Of a stretch of 64,000 nucleotides of DNA, positions 8,706-19,495 are shown in pieces. The position numbers and the translations under genes were made by a program. The notes under the pieces were generated by a model. That model saw only the letters and a program-made list of their open reading frames with translations. It did no database searches and was not told the DNA's origin. The stretch is from Streptosporangium violaceochromogenes (GTDB taxonomy: Bacteria > Actinomycetota > Actinomycetes > Streptosporangiales > Streptosporangiaceae): assembly GCF_014654615.1 (NCBI RefSeq), contig NZ_BNBB01000002.1:248001-312000 (forward strand), read 5' to 3'. How positions within the stretch are numbered: the stretch's first letter is position 1; each line of letters opens with the position of its first letter.

Positions 8706-9110
8706 ATGAGAACCGTCAAGATCGCGTCCGCCGCCGCGGCCTTCGCCTTCGCGACCGCGCTGCCCACGACCTCGTCGCCCGCGTCCGAAGAGCTCCCCCT
8801 CCCGGGCGGCCTGTCGTCCCTGACGCTCAGCCTCTCGGTCGCCGGCGGGCCGGCCAGGACCGTCTCCATCCGGTGCGACCAGGAGTACGGCGAGCACCCC
8901 GCCCTCCCCACCGCCTGCGAGATGATCCGCAAGGTCGGCGGCGACCTGGCGAGGCTCACCTACGACATCGACATGATCTGCGAGGAGGGTTACCTCCCGC
9001 ACACCGTGCGGGCCCAGGGGACCTGGGAGGGCCGGCCGGTGCGGTTCGCCAAGACCTATGACAACCGGTGCGAGATGACCGCGCTCACCGGCCCCGTGTT
9101 CTCCTTCTGA
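8706..9110 (+). CDS. Secreted subtilisin-inhibitor-like (SSI family) protease inhibitor
   Basis: 134-residue secreted protein of the SSI (I16) family. The start MRTVK is followed by a short hydrophobic signal (about 6-20) and a probable cleavage in the TSSPASEE region. The mature part of about 105 residues carries the four disulfide Cys of SSI in order (IRC, TAC, MIC, NRC), the GGDLARL block, GTWEGRPVRF (SSI GVWQGKRVSY) and an aromatic C-terminus (VFSF for VFAF). By alignment with SSI from memory, the reactive loop CPMVYDP becomes CEEGYLP, so P1 is Glu instead of Met and P1' is Gly. This suggests specificity for a Glu-specific serine protease rather than subtilisin. The gene stands alone behind the fadAB terminator. 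Confidence 0.88.
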   Translation: MRTVKIASAAAAFAFATALPTTSSPASEELPLPGGLSSLTLSLSVAGGPARTVSIRCDQEYGEHPALPTACEMIRKVGGDLARLTYDIDMICEEGYLPHTVRAQGTWEGRPVRFAKTYDNRCEMTALTGPVFSF

Positions 9111-9224
9111 GCGTCCCGCCCTCTTCTCCCGGGACTTCCCGGGACTTTCCGGACCTCCTCCGGGCACCCGCCGCGCGGCCCGGTGGCCCCTCCCTGCCCG
9201 GGCGCTTTCTTACGCGGGCACCGG

Positions 9225-10712
9225 CTAGGACGGGCGGACCCGCGACCGGCCGCCGGGGAGCGGCCTCGCCAGCCGGCTGTGGCGGTAGCCGTACCCGATG
9301 TAGACCACGATCCCGATCAGCATCCAGGCGACGAACCTGAGCCAGGTCTCCACCGGCAGGTTGAGCATGAGATAGAGGCAGGCCAGCACCGACAGGGCCG
9401 GCACCAGCGGCACCAGCGGGGTGCGGAACGAGCGAGGCAGGTCGGGCCGCGTGCGGCGCAGGACCACCACCGCCGTCGAGACGACCACGAACGCGAAGAG
9501 CGTGCCGATGTTGACCAGCTCGGCGATCGTGGACAGCGGCACCAGCCCGGCCAGAAGCGCGACGACGAGGCCCGTCATGACGGTGATCCGGTACGGGGTG
9601 CCGAACCTCGGGTGGACCCTGGCCAGCCCCCTCGGCAGGAGGTTGTCGCGGGACATCGCGAACATCACCCGTGTCTGGCCCAGCATGAGGATCATCACGA
9701 CGGTGGTGAGGCCCGCGAGCGCGCCGACGCTGATGAGCGTGGCCGCCCAGATCTGGCCGACCGCCTTGAACGCGTCGGCCAGCGGGGCCGCCCTGCTGAG
9801 CTGCCCGTAGGGCTGCATGCCGACCACCACCAGGGAGACCGCGACGTACAGCAGGGTGCAGACCGCCAGCGAGGCGATGATGCCGATGGGCAGGTCCCGC
9901 CGGGGGTTGCGGGTCTCCTCGGCGGCGGTGGCGACCACGTCGAAGCCGATGTAGGCGAAGAACACGATCGCCGCCGCGCCGAAGACGCCCAGCACGCCGA
10001 ACGCGACGGGGGTCATCCCGAACAGCACCTGGATCAGCGGGGCGGCCAGTCCCTCCACGGCCGGGGTCTGCCTGGCCGGCGGGATGAACGGGGTGTAGTT
10101 GGCCGGGGTGAGGAAGAAGAGCCCCGCCACGATCACCAGCAGGATCACCGCGACCTTGAGGGTGACGATGATCAGGTTCACCCGGGAGGAGAGCTTGACC
10201 CCCAGGACCAGGACGGCGGTGAGCAGCAGCACGACCAGCGCCGCCGGGATGTTGAAGACGGCGTCCTCTCCGGCGATCGCGGCGGGCAGGGGGACGCCGA
10301 GGGAGGCCAGCAGCGAGCCCAGGTACCCCGACCAGCCGACCGCGACGACCGCGGCGCCCAGCGCCATCTCCAGCACGAGGTCCCAGCCGATGATCCAGGC
10401 GGGGAACTCCCCGAGGGTGGCGAAGGCGAAGGTGTAGGCCGAACCGGCCACCGGCACGGTGGAGGCGAACTCGGCGTAGCAGAGCGCGGCCAGCGCGCAG
10501 ACGACGCCGGCGGCCACGAACGACAGCGCCACCGCCGGGCCCGCCATGTCCTTGGCGACGCGGCCGGTCAGGACGAAGATGCCGGTGCCGACGATGACGC
10601 CGATACCGAAGACGGTCAGGTCGAGCGCGGAGAGATCCTTGCGCAGCCGGTGCTCGGGAGCCTCGGTGTCCCGGATCGACTGCTCCACCGACTTGACGCG
10701 CAAGACCCCCAT
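9225..10712 (-). CDS. APC superfamily amino acid permease (CAT-like)
   Basis: 495-residue inner membrane transporter with about 12-14 transmembrane helices. The N-terminal block LSALDLTVFGIGVIVGTGIF is the substrate/Na-site TM1 signature (GxGxGIF) of amino acid-polyamine-organocation permeases; FASTVPVAGSAYTFAF and FFAYIGFDVVATAAEET are the TM3 and TM6 family blocks. It resembles the cationic-amino-acid/YfnA-type subgroup, and the substrate cannot be deduced. The GAGGGG at about five bases before the ATG supports the start at 10712. The 160-bp region upstream contains several dyads (see 10774-10850). It lies downstream of dxs on the same strand, but dxs ends 164 bases earlier, so separate transcription is likely. 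Confidence 0.9.
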   Translation of the reverse strand: MGVLRVKSVEQSIRDTEAPEHRLRKDLSALDLTVFGIGVIVGTGIFVLTGRVAKDMAGPAVALSFVAAGVVCALAALCYAEFASTVPVAGSAYTFAFATLGEFPAWIIGWDLVLEMALGAAVVAVGWSGYLGSLLASLGVPLPAAIAGEDAVFNIPAALVVLLLTAVLVLGVKLSSRVNLIIVTLKVAVILLVIVAGLFFLTPANYTPFIPPARQTPAVEGLAAPLIQVLFGMTPVAFGVLGVFGAAAIVFFAYIGFDVVATAAEETRNPRRDLPIGIIASLAVCTLLYVAVSLVVVGMQPYGQLSRAAPLADAFKAVGQIWAATLISVGALAGLTTVVMILMLGQTRVMFAMSRDNLLPRGLARVHPRFGTPYRITVMTGLVVALLAGLVPLSTIAELVNIGTLFAFVVVSTAVVVLRRTRPDLPRSFRTPLVPLVPALSVLACLYLMLNLPVETWLRFVAWMLIGIVVYIGYGYRHSRLARPLPGGRSRVRPS

Positions 10713-10773
10713 GACATCCCCCTCGACCCTCCGGCATCGTGCTCTGTCATGGAGCAGGTCATGCCCACCCGAT

Positions 10774-10850
10774 CACCGGTGAATCCGGTGTTTCCCAGGA
10801 GAAGCTCCTCATGTCCCGACATCGTGTCCGATGTCATGGCCTAGGACATG
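10774..10850 (-). promoter_or_regulatory. Cluster of dyads upstream of the amino acid permease
   Basis: Three inverted repeats lie in the gap before the permease: CACCGG-N5-CCGGTG (10774-10790), GACATCG-N4-CGATGTC (10818-10835), and an outer pair CATGTCC (10810-10816) and GGACATG (10844-10850) that encloses the second. The nesting and spacing suggest protein-binding sites for permease control. A dxs terminator function for the inner hairpin is also possible. Confidence 0.4.
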
Positions 10851-10875
10851 TTCGCGTCATGCCCCGCGCCGGGGG

Positions 10876-12798
10876 TCAGCGAGAGGGCTGGTCCGCCAGG
10901 GCCGGGGACCGCCTGGCCACCGCCGCGGTGATCTCGCGGGCGATGCCCTGCGCGGTCAGGCCGATGTCACCGAGGATCTTCGTCCGCTTGGCGTGGTCCA
11001 GGAAGCGCTGCGGAATGCCGTAGGTGCGGACCGGGACGTCCACGTCGCTGTCGCGCAGCAGCCGGGCGACCGCGTCGCCGACGCCGCCCACCCTGCCGTT
11101 GTCCTCGACGACCGCGACCAGCTTGCAGGCGGCGGCGACCGGCACCAGCGCCTCGTCCAGCGGCTTGACCCAGCGCGGGTCGACCACGGTGGCGGAGATG
11201 CCCTGGGCGTCGAGCAGGGCGGCGGCCTCCACGCACGGCTCGGCCATCGGCCCCACCGACACCAGCAGCACGTCGGGGGCGTCGCCCGCGCGCAGCACGT
11301 CCATCGCGCCGAGCCGCCCGGCCGCCTCGATCTCCGGGCCCACCGGCCCCTTGGGGTAGCGGACGACGGTGGGGCCGTCCTCGACCTCCACCGCCTCGGC
11401 CAGCAGCTCGCGCAGCCGCGGCTCGTCGCGCGGGACCGCGATGGAAAGGCCGGGGACGACCTGCAGGATCGAAAGATCCCACATGCCGTTGTGGCTGGCG
11501 CCGTCGTCGCCGGTGACGCCCGCCCGGTCGAGCACGACCGTGACCGGCAGCCGGTGCAGGGCGACGTCCATCAGAAGCTGGTCGAAGGCCCGGTTGAGGA
11601 AGGTGGAGTACAGGGCCACCACGGGGTGGAGCCCGCCCAGGGCCAGGCCCGCGGCGCTGGTCAGCGCGTGCTGCTCGGCGATGCCGACGTCGAAGAGGCG
11701 GTCGGGGTAGGCCTCGGCGAACGGGATCAGGCCGGTCGGTCCGAGCATCGCCGCGGTGATCGCCACGATGTCGCGGCGCTCGGCGCCGAGCCGTACGATC
11801 TCCTGGCTGAAGACGTTGGTCCAGCCGTGCGGCTTGGGCTTCTCCTCACCGGTCAGCGGGTCGAAGGCGCTGGGCGAGTGGAAGCAGTCCTCGTCGTGGT
11901 TCTCGGCGAAGGAGTAGCCGAAGCCCTTCTTGGTGAGGACGTGCACGATGACCGGGCGCCGGAAGCCCCGTGCCTTGCGCAGCGCGGCCTCCACGGCCTG
12001 GGCGTTGTGACCGTCGACCAGGCCGATGTACTTCAGGCCGAGGTCTTCGAACATGACCTGCGGTGCCAGGACGTCTTTGATGCCCTTCTTGACGCCGTGC
12101 AGCGCGTCGTAGACCGGGGCGCCCACCACCGGGACCTTCGCCAGGTTGCCCTTGACGAACTCCAGGACGTCCTCGTAGCGCTGGGTGGCGCGCAGCGAGG
12201 CCAGGTGGGAGGCCAGGCCGCCGATGGTCGGAGAGTAGGAGCGGCCGTTGTCGTTGACCACGATGATCAGCGGCAGGTCCTTCTGGGCCGCGATGTTGTT
12301 GAGCGCCTCCCACGCCATGCCACCGGTGAGCGCCCCGTCGCCGATCACCGCGACGACCGTGCGATCGCCCTCACCCCGCAGCCTGCAGGCCCTGGCCAGG
12401 CCGTCGGCGTACGACAGGGCGGTGGAGGCGTGGGAGTTCTCGACGATGTCGTGCTCGGACTCCGCCTGGCTCGGGTAGCCCGACAGGCCGCCCTCCTGGC
12501 GGAGCGTTTCAAAAAGCCCGGCGCGGCCGGTGAGCATCTTGTGAACGTACGCCTGGTGCCCGGTGTCCCACAGGATGGGGTCGCGCGGCGAGTCGAAGAC
12601 CCGGTGCAGGGCGATCGTCAGCTCGACCACACCGAGATTGGGCCCCAGATGCCCGCCGGAGCGCGCCGTGGAGCTGATCAGCAGATCCCGGATCTCGGCC
12701 GCGAGGTGGGGGAGCTGATCGGCGCTCACCCCCTTGAGGTCCCGTGGTCCCTTGACCGACTCCAGAAGACTGCCAGGCCGCCCGGTCCGCTCGCTCAC
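10876..12798 (-). CDS. dxs: 1-deoxy-D-xylulose-5-phosphate synthase
   Basis: Thiamine diphosphate enzyme of the MEP isoprenoid pathway, condensing pyruvate and glyceraldehyde 3-phosphate. About 640 residues, full length. Visible blocks: [21 protein letters not shown] (substrate and ThDP His), [16 protein letters not shown], and the ThDP-binding [15 protein letters not shown] ending in an Asn. [16 protein letters not shown] follows, and in the pyrimidine domain [18 protein letters not shown] with the catalytic Glu. I place the start at GTG 12798 ([21 protein letters not shown]) because GAGGGG precedes it at about eight bases; an in-frame GTG at 12825 would add nine residues. Divergent from the first zinc peptidase. 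Same relative position as Rv2682c in M. tuberculosis. Confidence 0.96.
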   Translation of the reverse strand: MSERTGRPGSLLESVKGPRDLKGVSADQLPHLAAEIRDLLISSTARSGGHLGPNLGVVELTIALHRVFDSPRDPILWDTGHQAYVHKMLTGRAGLFETLRQEGGLSGYPSQAESEHDIVENSHASTALSYADGLARACRLRGEGDRTVVAVIGDGALTGGMAWEALNNIAAQKDLPLIIVVNDNGRSYSPTIGGLASHLASLRATQRYEDVLEFVKGNLAKVPVVGAPVYDALHGVKKGIKDVLAPQVMFEDLGLKYIGLVDGHNAQAVEAALRKARGFRRPVIVHVLTKKGFGYSFAENHDEDCFHSPSAFDPLTGEEKPKPHGWTNVFSQEIVRLGAERRDIVAITAAMLGPTGLIPFAEAYPDRLFDVGIAEQHALTSAAGLALGGLHPVVALYSTFLNRAFDQLLMDVALHRLPVTVVLDRAGVTGDDGASHNGMWDLSILQVVPGLSIAVPRDEPRLRELLAEAVEVEDGPTVVRYPKGPVGPEIEAAGRLGAMDVLRAGDAPDVLLVSVGPMAEPCVEAAALLDAQGISATVVDPRWVKPLDEALVPVAAACKLVAVVEDNGRVGGVGDAVARLLRDSDVDVPVRTYGIPQRFLDHAKRTKILGDIGLTAQGIAREITAAVARRSPALADQPSR

Positions 12799-12917
12799 GG
12801 AATCATCCCCTCTGTCAGTCAGCACCAGACCGAAGTCTAGTTCGCAAAGCCGACACCTCCTTCAGCGAAGAAGGTTCTGCACGTTTTCTCCACACTTGCA
12901 ATACCCTTTGCCTCACC

Positions 12918-13847
12918 ATGAGCACTCTCCCCTTTAGGCATCTATCGTCACTCACCGTGGTATCTTTGGCACTTTCCCTGGTTATCGGGGTTGATGCGGC
13001 GAGCGCAGCCGCCCCCTCGACCGCCAGAACCCCCGCCGACGAGACCTCCGCCATCGGCGTCCTCCCCACCGTCGGCGCCCCGGTCACGGGCGCCCTTGCC
13101 GGTGGCGCCTCCGCGGGCGTGTCCGCCGCCGGACGGCTCGCGGTGCCACGTGGGCGCACCGCCGCGACGGCCAACCCCCTCTACCGGACCGGCACCCTCC
13201 CCACCCTGCGGTGCGGGGCCGGGCAGATCCGCGCGGGGAGCGCGGCCTCGTACCGGTACTTCATGACCCGCGTCAACCGCTGCCTGAACCTGGCCTGGAA
13301 GACCCAGTTCAGGAAGGCCCGGCTGCCCTTCTCCCAGCCCGCGCTGCGCTTCGTCACCTCCAAGGTGAGCAGCCCGTGCGGCCGCTGGCCCACCGGCGCG
13401 GGCGGCTACTACTGCTCCAGCAACCGCACCATCTACATCGGCGTCACCCGGACGGTGCTGAAGAACCCCTTCGGCCCCAACCACGCCCAGTTCATGGCCC
13501 ACGAGTACGGCCACCACGTGCAGAACCTCGCGGGCATCATGAACTACTACGGCCAGAGCATCTGGCGGGCCAGGACCCCCACCAAGCTGGCCTTCTCCCG
13601 CCGCCTCGAACTCCAGGCCGACTGCCTGGGCTCCTCCTTCCTGCGGCAGATCTCCGCCGACCTGCCGGTCGAGCAGGAGCAGTGGGACTCCATGGTCCAG
13701 TGGGTCGCCCAGAACGGCCACAAGACCTGGGTCTCCAACGATCACGGCAGGGGCCGCAGCCAGGCCTACTGGATGGACCGGGGCTTCAACGCCGCGTCCC
13801 CGTCCGCGTGCAACACCTGGACCGCGCCCAGCCGTACCGTCGCCTGA
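12918..13847 (+). CDS. Secreted neutral zinc metallopeptidase (YpfJ/PF04228-like), copy 1
   Basis: 309-residue exported protein. A signal peptide (about 1-30, hydrophobic SSLTVVSLALSLVIGV, then DAASA) is followed by an Ala/Pro-rich linker. The catalytic part begins near 85 with NPLYRTGTLP. FMAHEYGHHVQN supplies the HExxH-like zinc motif (HEYGH, about residue 195). ELQADCLGSSFL (about 234) supplies the downstream Glu/Asp. The C-terminus ends ACNTWTAP. No Shine-Dalgarno precedes the ATG, but TACCCT (12902-12907) lies ten bases upstream, so the mRNA may be leaderless. The next gene is a paralogue with the same motifs, separated by a terminator and its own promoter. Substrate unknown. Confidence 0.88.
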   Translation: MSTLPFRHLSSLTVVSLALSLVIGVDAASAAAPSTARTPADETSAIGVLPTVGAPVTGALAGGASAGVSAAGRLAVPRGRTAATANPLYRTGTLPTLRCGAGQIRAGSAASYRYFMTRVNRCLNLAWKTQFRKARLPFSQPALRFVTSKVSSPCGRWPTGAGGYYCSSNRTIYIGVTRTVLKNPFGPNHAQFMAHEYGHHVQNLAGIMNYYGQSIWRARTPTKLAFSRRLELQADCLGSSFLRQISADLPVEQEQWDSMVQWVAQNGHKTWVSNDHGRGRSQAYWMDRGFNAASPSACNTWTAPSRTVA

Positions 13848-13890
13848 CCATCCCCGGGCCCTTGCGCCCGGGCCAACGGAGCCGGAGCGA

Positions 13891-13921
13891 TGCGGCCGTG
13901 CCCCTCGGGGGTATGGCCGCA
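13891..13921 (+). terminator. Terminator after zinc peptidase 1
   Basis: TGCGGCC (13891-13897) pairs with GGCCGCA (13915-13921), with GCCCC/GGGGT pairing inside and a TCG loop. It is followed by TTTCGCTTT, so the hairpin plus a T-rich run resembles an intrinsic terminator between the two peptidase genes. Confidence 0.7.
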
Positions 13922-13927
13922 TTTCGC

Positions 13928-13956
13928 TTTACCCGCTCTTTTACCTGCATTAAGGT
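13928..13956 (+). promoter_or_regulatory. Promoter of zinc peptidase 2 (leaderless type)
   Basis: TTTACC (13928-13933), a 17-bp spacer and TAAGGT (13951-13956) form a plausible vegetative promoter. The -10 ends eight bases before the ATG at 13965, which predicts transcription starting at or beside the start codon. Confidence 0.5.
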
Positions 13957-13964
13957 GCGGGATC

Positions 13965-14744
13965 ATGCGTATCCCCCTCATCCCCCTTGTTTCCGGCGTG
14001 CTCGCGAGCCTGCTGTTCGCCGCCCCGGCCACCGCGGGCGTCCTGGAGCGATCCGGACCGGCGCCCACGGGCAAGAGCGTCCAGACCGGCAACCCGATCT
14101 ACAAGAGCGGGAAGTTCGAGATCAAGGCGTGCGAGGAGCAACCCATCAGGCCCGACGACCTGGACGCCGCGCGGGTCTACCTCGAATTCGTGGTCGACTG
14201 CCTCAACACGAGCTGGCGGGACCAGATGGCCAAGGCCCGGCTGCCCTTCTCCAAGCCCCGCTTCGCCACGACCTCCCGCACGGGCGTCCCGACCGGCTGC
14301 GGCAAATTCCCCAAGGGCGCGCAGGCGGTCTACTGCCCGCTCAACAAGAAGATCACCTTCCTGCTCGACCCGGGCATCCTCTCCCAGGCCACCGAGCTCT
14401 TCCTCTTCGAGGTCATCGCCCACGAGTACGGCCACCACGTGCAGCAGCTCTCCGGCATCATGGGCGCCTTCAACGGCCGCAAGTACGGAAACCAGAAGGT
14501 CTACCTGGCCGAGGTCCGCAAGATCGAGCTCCAGGCCGAGTGCCTGAGCGGCGCCTTCATCGGCAGCGTCTGGCGCTCCCTGAACCGCGTGGAGTCCGAC
14601 TTCACCTACGTGGTCGAGGCCGCCTACGACACCGCCAGCCACGGCAGTTCCAAGAACATCGCCCACTGGCTGCGCCGCGGCTTCAACGCCGAGAGCCCCA
14701 GCGCCTGCAACACCTTCACGGCCCCCGCCTCCAAGGTCGCCTGA
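13965..14744 (+). CDS. Secreted neutral zinc metallopeptidase (YpfJ/PF04228-like), copy 2
   Basis: 259-residue paralogue of the preceding gene. The chosen start MRIPLIPLVSGVLASLLF begins a clean signal peptide cleaved near APATAG; the upstream frame from 13890 lies before the promoter and is rejected. Conserved with copy 1: NPIYKSGKFE, the Arg-rich segment around a Cys followed by SWRDQMAKARLPFSKP, VIAHEYGHHVQQLSG (zinc-binding HEYGH, about residue 154), ELQAECLSGAFIG and the C-terminal SACNTFTAP. Copy 2 has extra Cys residues (KACEEQ, GCGKFP, YCPLN) likely to form disulfides. The tandem arrangement indicates an old duplication with separate expression. Substrate unknown. Confidence 0.88.
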   Translation: MRIPLIPLVSGVLASLLFAAPATAGVLERSGPAPTGKSVQTGNPIYKSGKFEIKACEEQPIRPDDLDAARVYLEFVVDCLNTSWRDQMAKARLPFSKPRFATTSRTGVPTGCGKFPKGAQAVYCPLNKKITFLLDPGILSQATELFLFEVIAHEYGHHVQQLSGIMGAFNGRKYGNQKVYLAEVRKIELQAECLSGAFIGSVWRSLNRVESDFTYVVEAAYDTASHGSSKNIAHWLRRGFNAESPSACNTFTAPASKVA

Positions 14745-14795
14745 CCGCCTCCCCGAAGGGCCCTCACGAGCACCCCGGTCGCCCCCCGGCCGGCC

Positions 14796-14831
14796 CCACC
14801 CGTCGCCGTCCCCCAGCCGCGCGACGGGTGG
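14796..14831 (+). terminator. Hairpin between convergent peptidase 2 and TSUP genes
   Basis: CCACCCGTCGC (14796-14806) and GCGACGGGTGG (14821-14831) are exact 11-base complements around a 14-base loop, placed between two converging genes. It may serve both directions. Confidence 0.6.
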
Positions 14832-14888
14832 CCCGGCGGGCCCTCGGCGGCCGGCGCGTGCCGCACGTCCCGTGCCGGGGCCGCGGGT

Positions 14889-15614
14889 TCAGCCCAGGGT
14901 GTTCTGGGCGATCAGGGCCAGGGCGGAGACGGCGGCGAGAAGGAGGACGGCGGCCCTGACGCGGCCGCCGTCGAGATAGCGGCGCAAGGGGCCCGACGCC
15001 AGGAAGCCGGCGACCAGGAAGGGCACCATCAGGGCTCCGAAGGCCAGGGCGCGGGCCGGGAGCCGGTCCAGGGCGGCGAGAACCGCCAGGGACTGCAGAG
15101 CCCCCAGCAGGAAGAACAGCGCGAGGGTGGCGCGGATCTGCGGCCCTTTGGCGCCCTGGTAGACCAGGGCCATCGGGGGCCCGCCGACCCCGGTCGCGGT
15201 GCCGGCGAGCCCGGACAGGAAGCCCGCCCCCGTGATGGTCCGCCCGGTGCGCGGCACACCCACCGTCCAGGCGGTGAGGCCGGCCGCGCCCAGAACCATC
15301 ACCCCGACGAGCAGCCCCAGGGCGCGGGTCGAGACGTAGACGACGACCAGGCCGCCGAGGAGACCGCCCGGCACCCTGCCCAGGAGGGCGAAACCCAGCC
15401 CGCGCCAGTCAACACCGCGCCGTTCGGCCACCAGGGTGAACAGCGGCATCGTCGCGCTCACCACCTGGATGGCCCCCGGCACGACGTCGGGGTTCAGCAT
15501 CGTCACCACCGGCGCGGCCACGAGGCCCACCCCGAATCCGGCCGCCCCCTGCACGACCGCCCCGACGAAGACCGCCAGGCCCGCCGTCAGCAGCAGCACC
15601 ACCTCATGGCTCAT
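14889..15614 (-). CDS. TSUP (TauE/SafE) family permease
   Basis: 241-residue membrane protein of the sulfite exporter TauE/SafE family with about eight helices. The two repeat signatures are visible: VGAVVQGAAGFGVGLVAAPVV near residue 20 and GAGFLSGLAGTATGVGGPPMALVY near residue 135. Family members move small organic or sulfur anions (sulfite, sulfoacetate, taurine-derived products), and the substrate cannot be read from the sequence. It is monocistronic as far as visible, with aconitase terminating 100 bases upstream of it on the same strand. The ATG start MSHEVVLLLTAGLAVF is typical. Confidence 0.88.
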   Translation of the reverse strand: MSHEVVLLLTAGLAVFVGAVVQGAAGFGVGLVAAPVVTMLNPDVVPGAIQVVSATMPLFTLVAERRGVDWRGLGFALLGRVPGGLLGGLVVVYVSTRALGLLVGVMVLGAAGLTAWTVGVPRTGRTITGAGFLSGLAGTATGVGGPPMALVYQGAKGPQIRATLALFFLLGALQSLAVLAALDRLPARALAFGALMVPFLVAGFLASGPLRRYLDGGRVRAAVLLLAAVSALALIAQNTLG

Positions 15615-15712
15615 GGGAACGACCGTAGATCCCCTCCCTCCCCATGGGACAACCCGCCATCGGCCGCCGGGCCCCCGCGGCGGCCAGGCGGGGGGTGGGG
15701 GCGCACACGACG

Positions 15713-15745
15713 GCCGCCCGGCGGGAGGATGCCCCGCCGGGCGGC
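15713..15745 (-). terminator. Terminator of aconitase
   Basis: GCCGCCCGGCGGG (15713-15725) and CCCGCCGGGCGGC (15733-15745) form a perfect 13-bp stem with a seven-base loop, about 60 bases beyond the aconitase stop codon on the minus strand. Confidence 0.75.
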
Positions 15746-15803
15746 TGTTCGACGGGGTCTTCCCCCTGGTGGGCGGGAGACGGTGCTCCCCCGCCCGCCC
15801 CGC

Positions 15804-18575
<2,772 letters not shown>

Positions 18576-18663
18576 GGTCGCCTCCCTAGTCACCCTGTTG
18601 TCTGACGCACCCACATAAAAGGCGCAACTGAATCCTGCCGCACCATCGGGGCACCCTTGTCGA

Positions 18664-18682
18664 TGAGGTATGCCTAACCAAC
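18664..18682 (-). promoter_or_regulatory. Iron-box-like element upstream of aconitase
   Basis: On the minus strand the sequence GTTGGTTAGGCATACCTCA matches the DtxR/IdeR 19-bp iron box (remembered as TTAGGTTAGGCTAACCTAA) at about 14 of 19 positions, with the core GGTTAGGC intact. It lies about 90 bp upstream of the start codon of an Fe-S enzyme. A direct repeat ACAGGTT-N5-ACAGGTT (18681-18699, plus strand) adjoins it. Binding is untested. Confidence 0.4.
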
Positions 18683-18709
18683 AGGTTCACCTACAGGTTA
18701 CAGCGGATC

Positions 18710-18753
18710 TCTCGACATCAAGATATCGCGGTACATATCTCGACATCAAGTTA
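18710..18753 (-). promoter_or_regulatory. Two tandem dyads in the aconitase promoter (TamR/MarR-like operator)
   Basis: TCTCGACATCAAGA (18710-18723) is a near-palindrome, and the same core TCTCGACATCAAG recurs at 18738-18750, start to start 28 bp. On the minus strand the first copy contains TTGATG, a possible -35, followed after 15 bp by TAACCT (18700-18695), a TANNNT -10. From memory, S. coelicolor aconitase is controlled by the MarR-family regulator TamR, and this looks like a MarR-type operator. The regulator itself is not in the window. Confidence 0.5.
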
Positions 18754-18766
18754 CCTATCGGTAGGG

Positions 18767-19495
18767 TCAATTCTGGACAAACCTGAAGTACAGCAGGCCG
18801 ATGACGACGACGGAGAGCACGGGGGCGAGGAACTTCTGCTCGAAGGCGCGGCCCGTCTTGATGCCGATCTTCCAGGGCAGCAGCCACCGCTGCCGCATCG
18901 GCCACAGCACCGGGCAGCCCTGTTCGGTGCAGCAGTCCCCCACCACGTGCACCAGGCAGCCTGCTGCGACGGCGATCCCCAGCCAGGCGTAGCCCACGTT
19001 CTCGTTGCGGAACACCGCGAACAGCCCGACCGTCAGGCCGATGTTGACCATCGCCGAGGCGAACTTCCTGCCCGGGACCCCGACGCCGACGGCCCGCAGC
19101 GCCAGCCCGATGAGCAGCAGGACCAGGATGTCCCGGCCGATCGGATAGGTGTTGGCCAGATGATGGGCGCCGAACCCCGCCGCGACCGCGAACAGCAGCG
19201 AGTGGGTGGCGTTGCGGTGCCCTCCGCTCAGCCACGCGACGACCTTGCTCAGGCCCCAGGTGAGCGGGCCGAAGGTCTGGGCGATCGTCGCGCTGGGGTG
19301 GTCCAGGTCCGGGAGCATGGCGGCCCCGGCGCAGATCAGCGTCCCCGCGACGAACTCGGCGGGGGTGAGCGCGTTGACCATGACACCGGTCTCGACGAAC
19401 CGGGAGGACTCCGTGATCAGCGGCAGGGCGGCGAGCGTCGGCGCCGTCCACAGCCAGGCCACCGCCCCCGTCAACGCGTGCGTGTGCCCCATCAT
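18767..19495 (-). CDS. YdjM-like (DUF457) membrane-bound metal-dependent hydrolase
   Basis: 242-residue integral membrane protein of the LexA-regulated YdjM/YfhO-type family (PF04307). The N-terminus MMGHTHALTGAVAWLW carries the first His pair; LPDLDHPSATIAQTFG gives the Asp-Leu-Asp-His motif; GGHRNATHSLLF and HVVGDCCTEQGCPVLWP supply further conserved His, Asp and Cys residues, which together resemble a metal site facing the membrane. About six helices are evident. The reaction is unknown. It is immediately upstream of aconitase on the same strand, but the 190-bp gap contains the aconitase promoter elements, so the two are probably separate transcripts. Confidence 0.85.
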   Translation of the reverse strand: MMGHTHALTGAVAWLWTAPTLAALPLITESSRFVETGVMVNALTPAEFVAGTLICAGAAMLPDLDHPSATIAQTFGPLTWGLSKVVAWLSGGHRNATHSLLFAVAAGFGAHHLANTYPIGRDILVLLLIGLALRAVGVGVPGRKFASAMVNIGLTVGLFAVFRNENVGYAWLGIAVAAGCLVHVVGDCCTEQGCPVLWPMRQRWLLPWKIGIKTGRAFEQKFLAPVLSVVVIGLLYFRFVQN

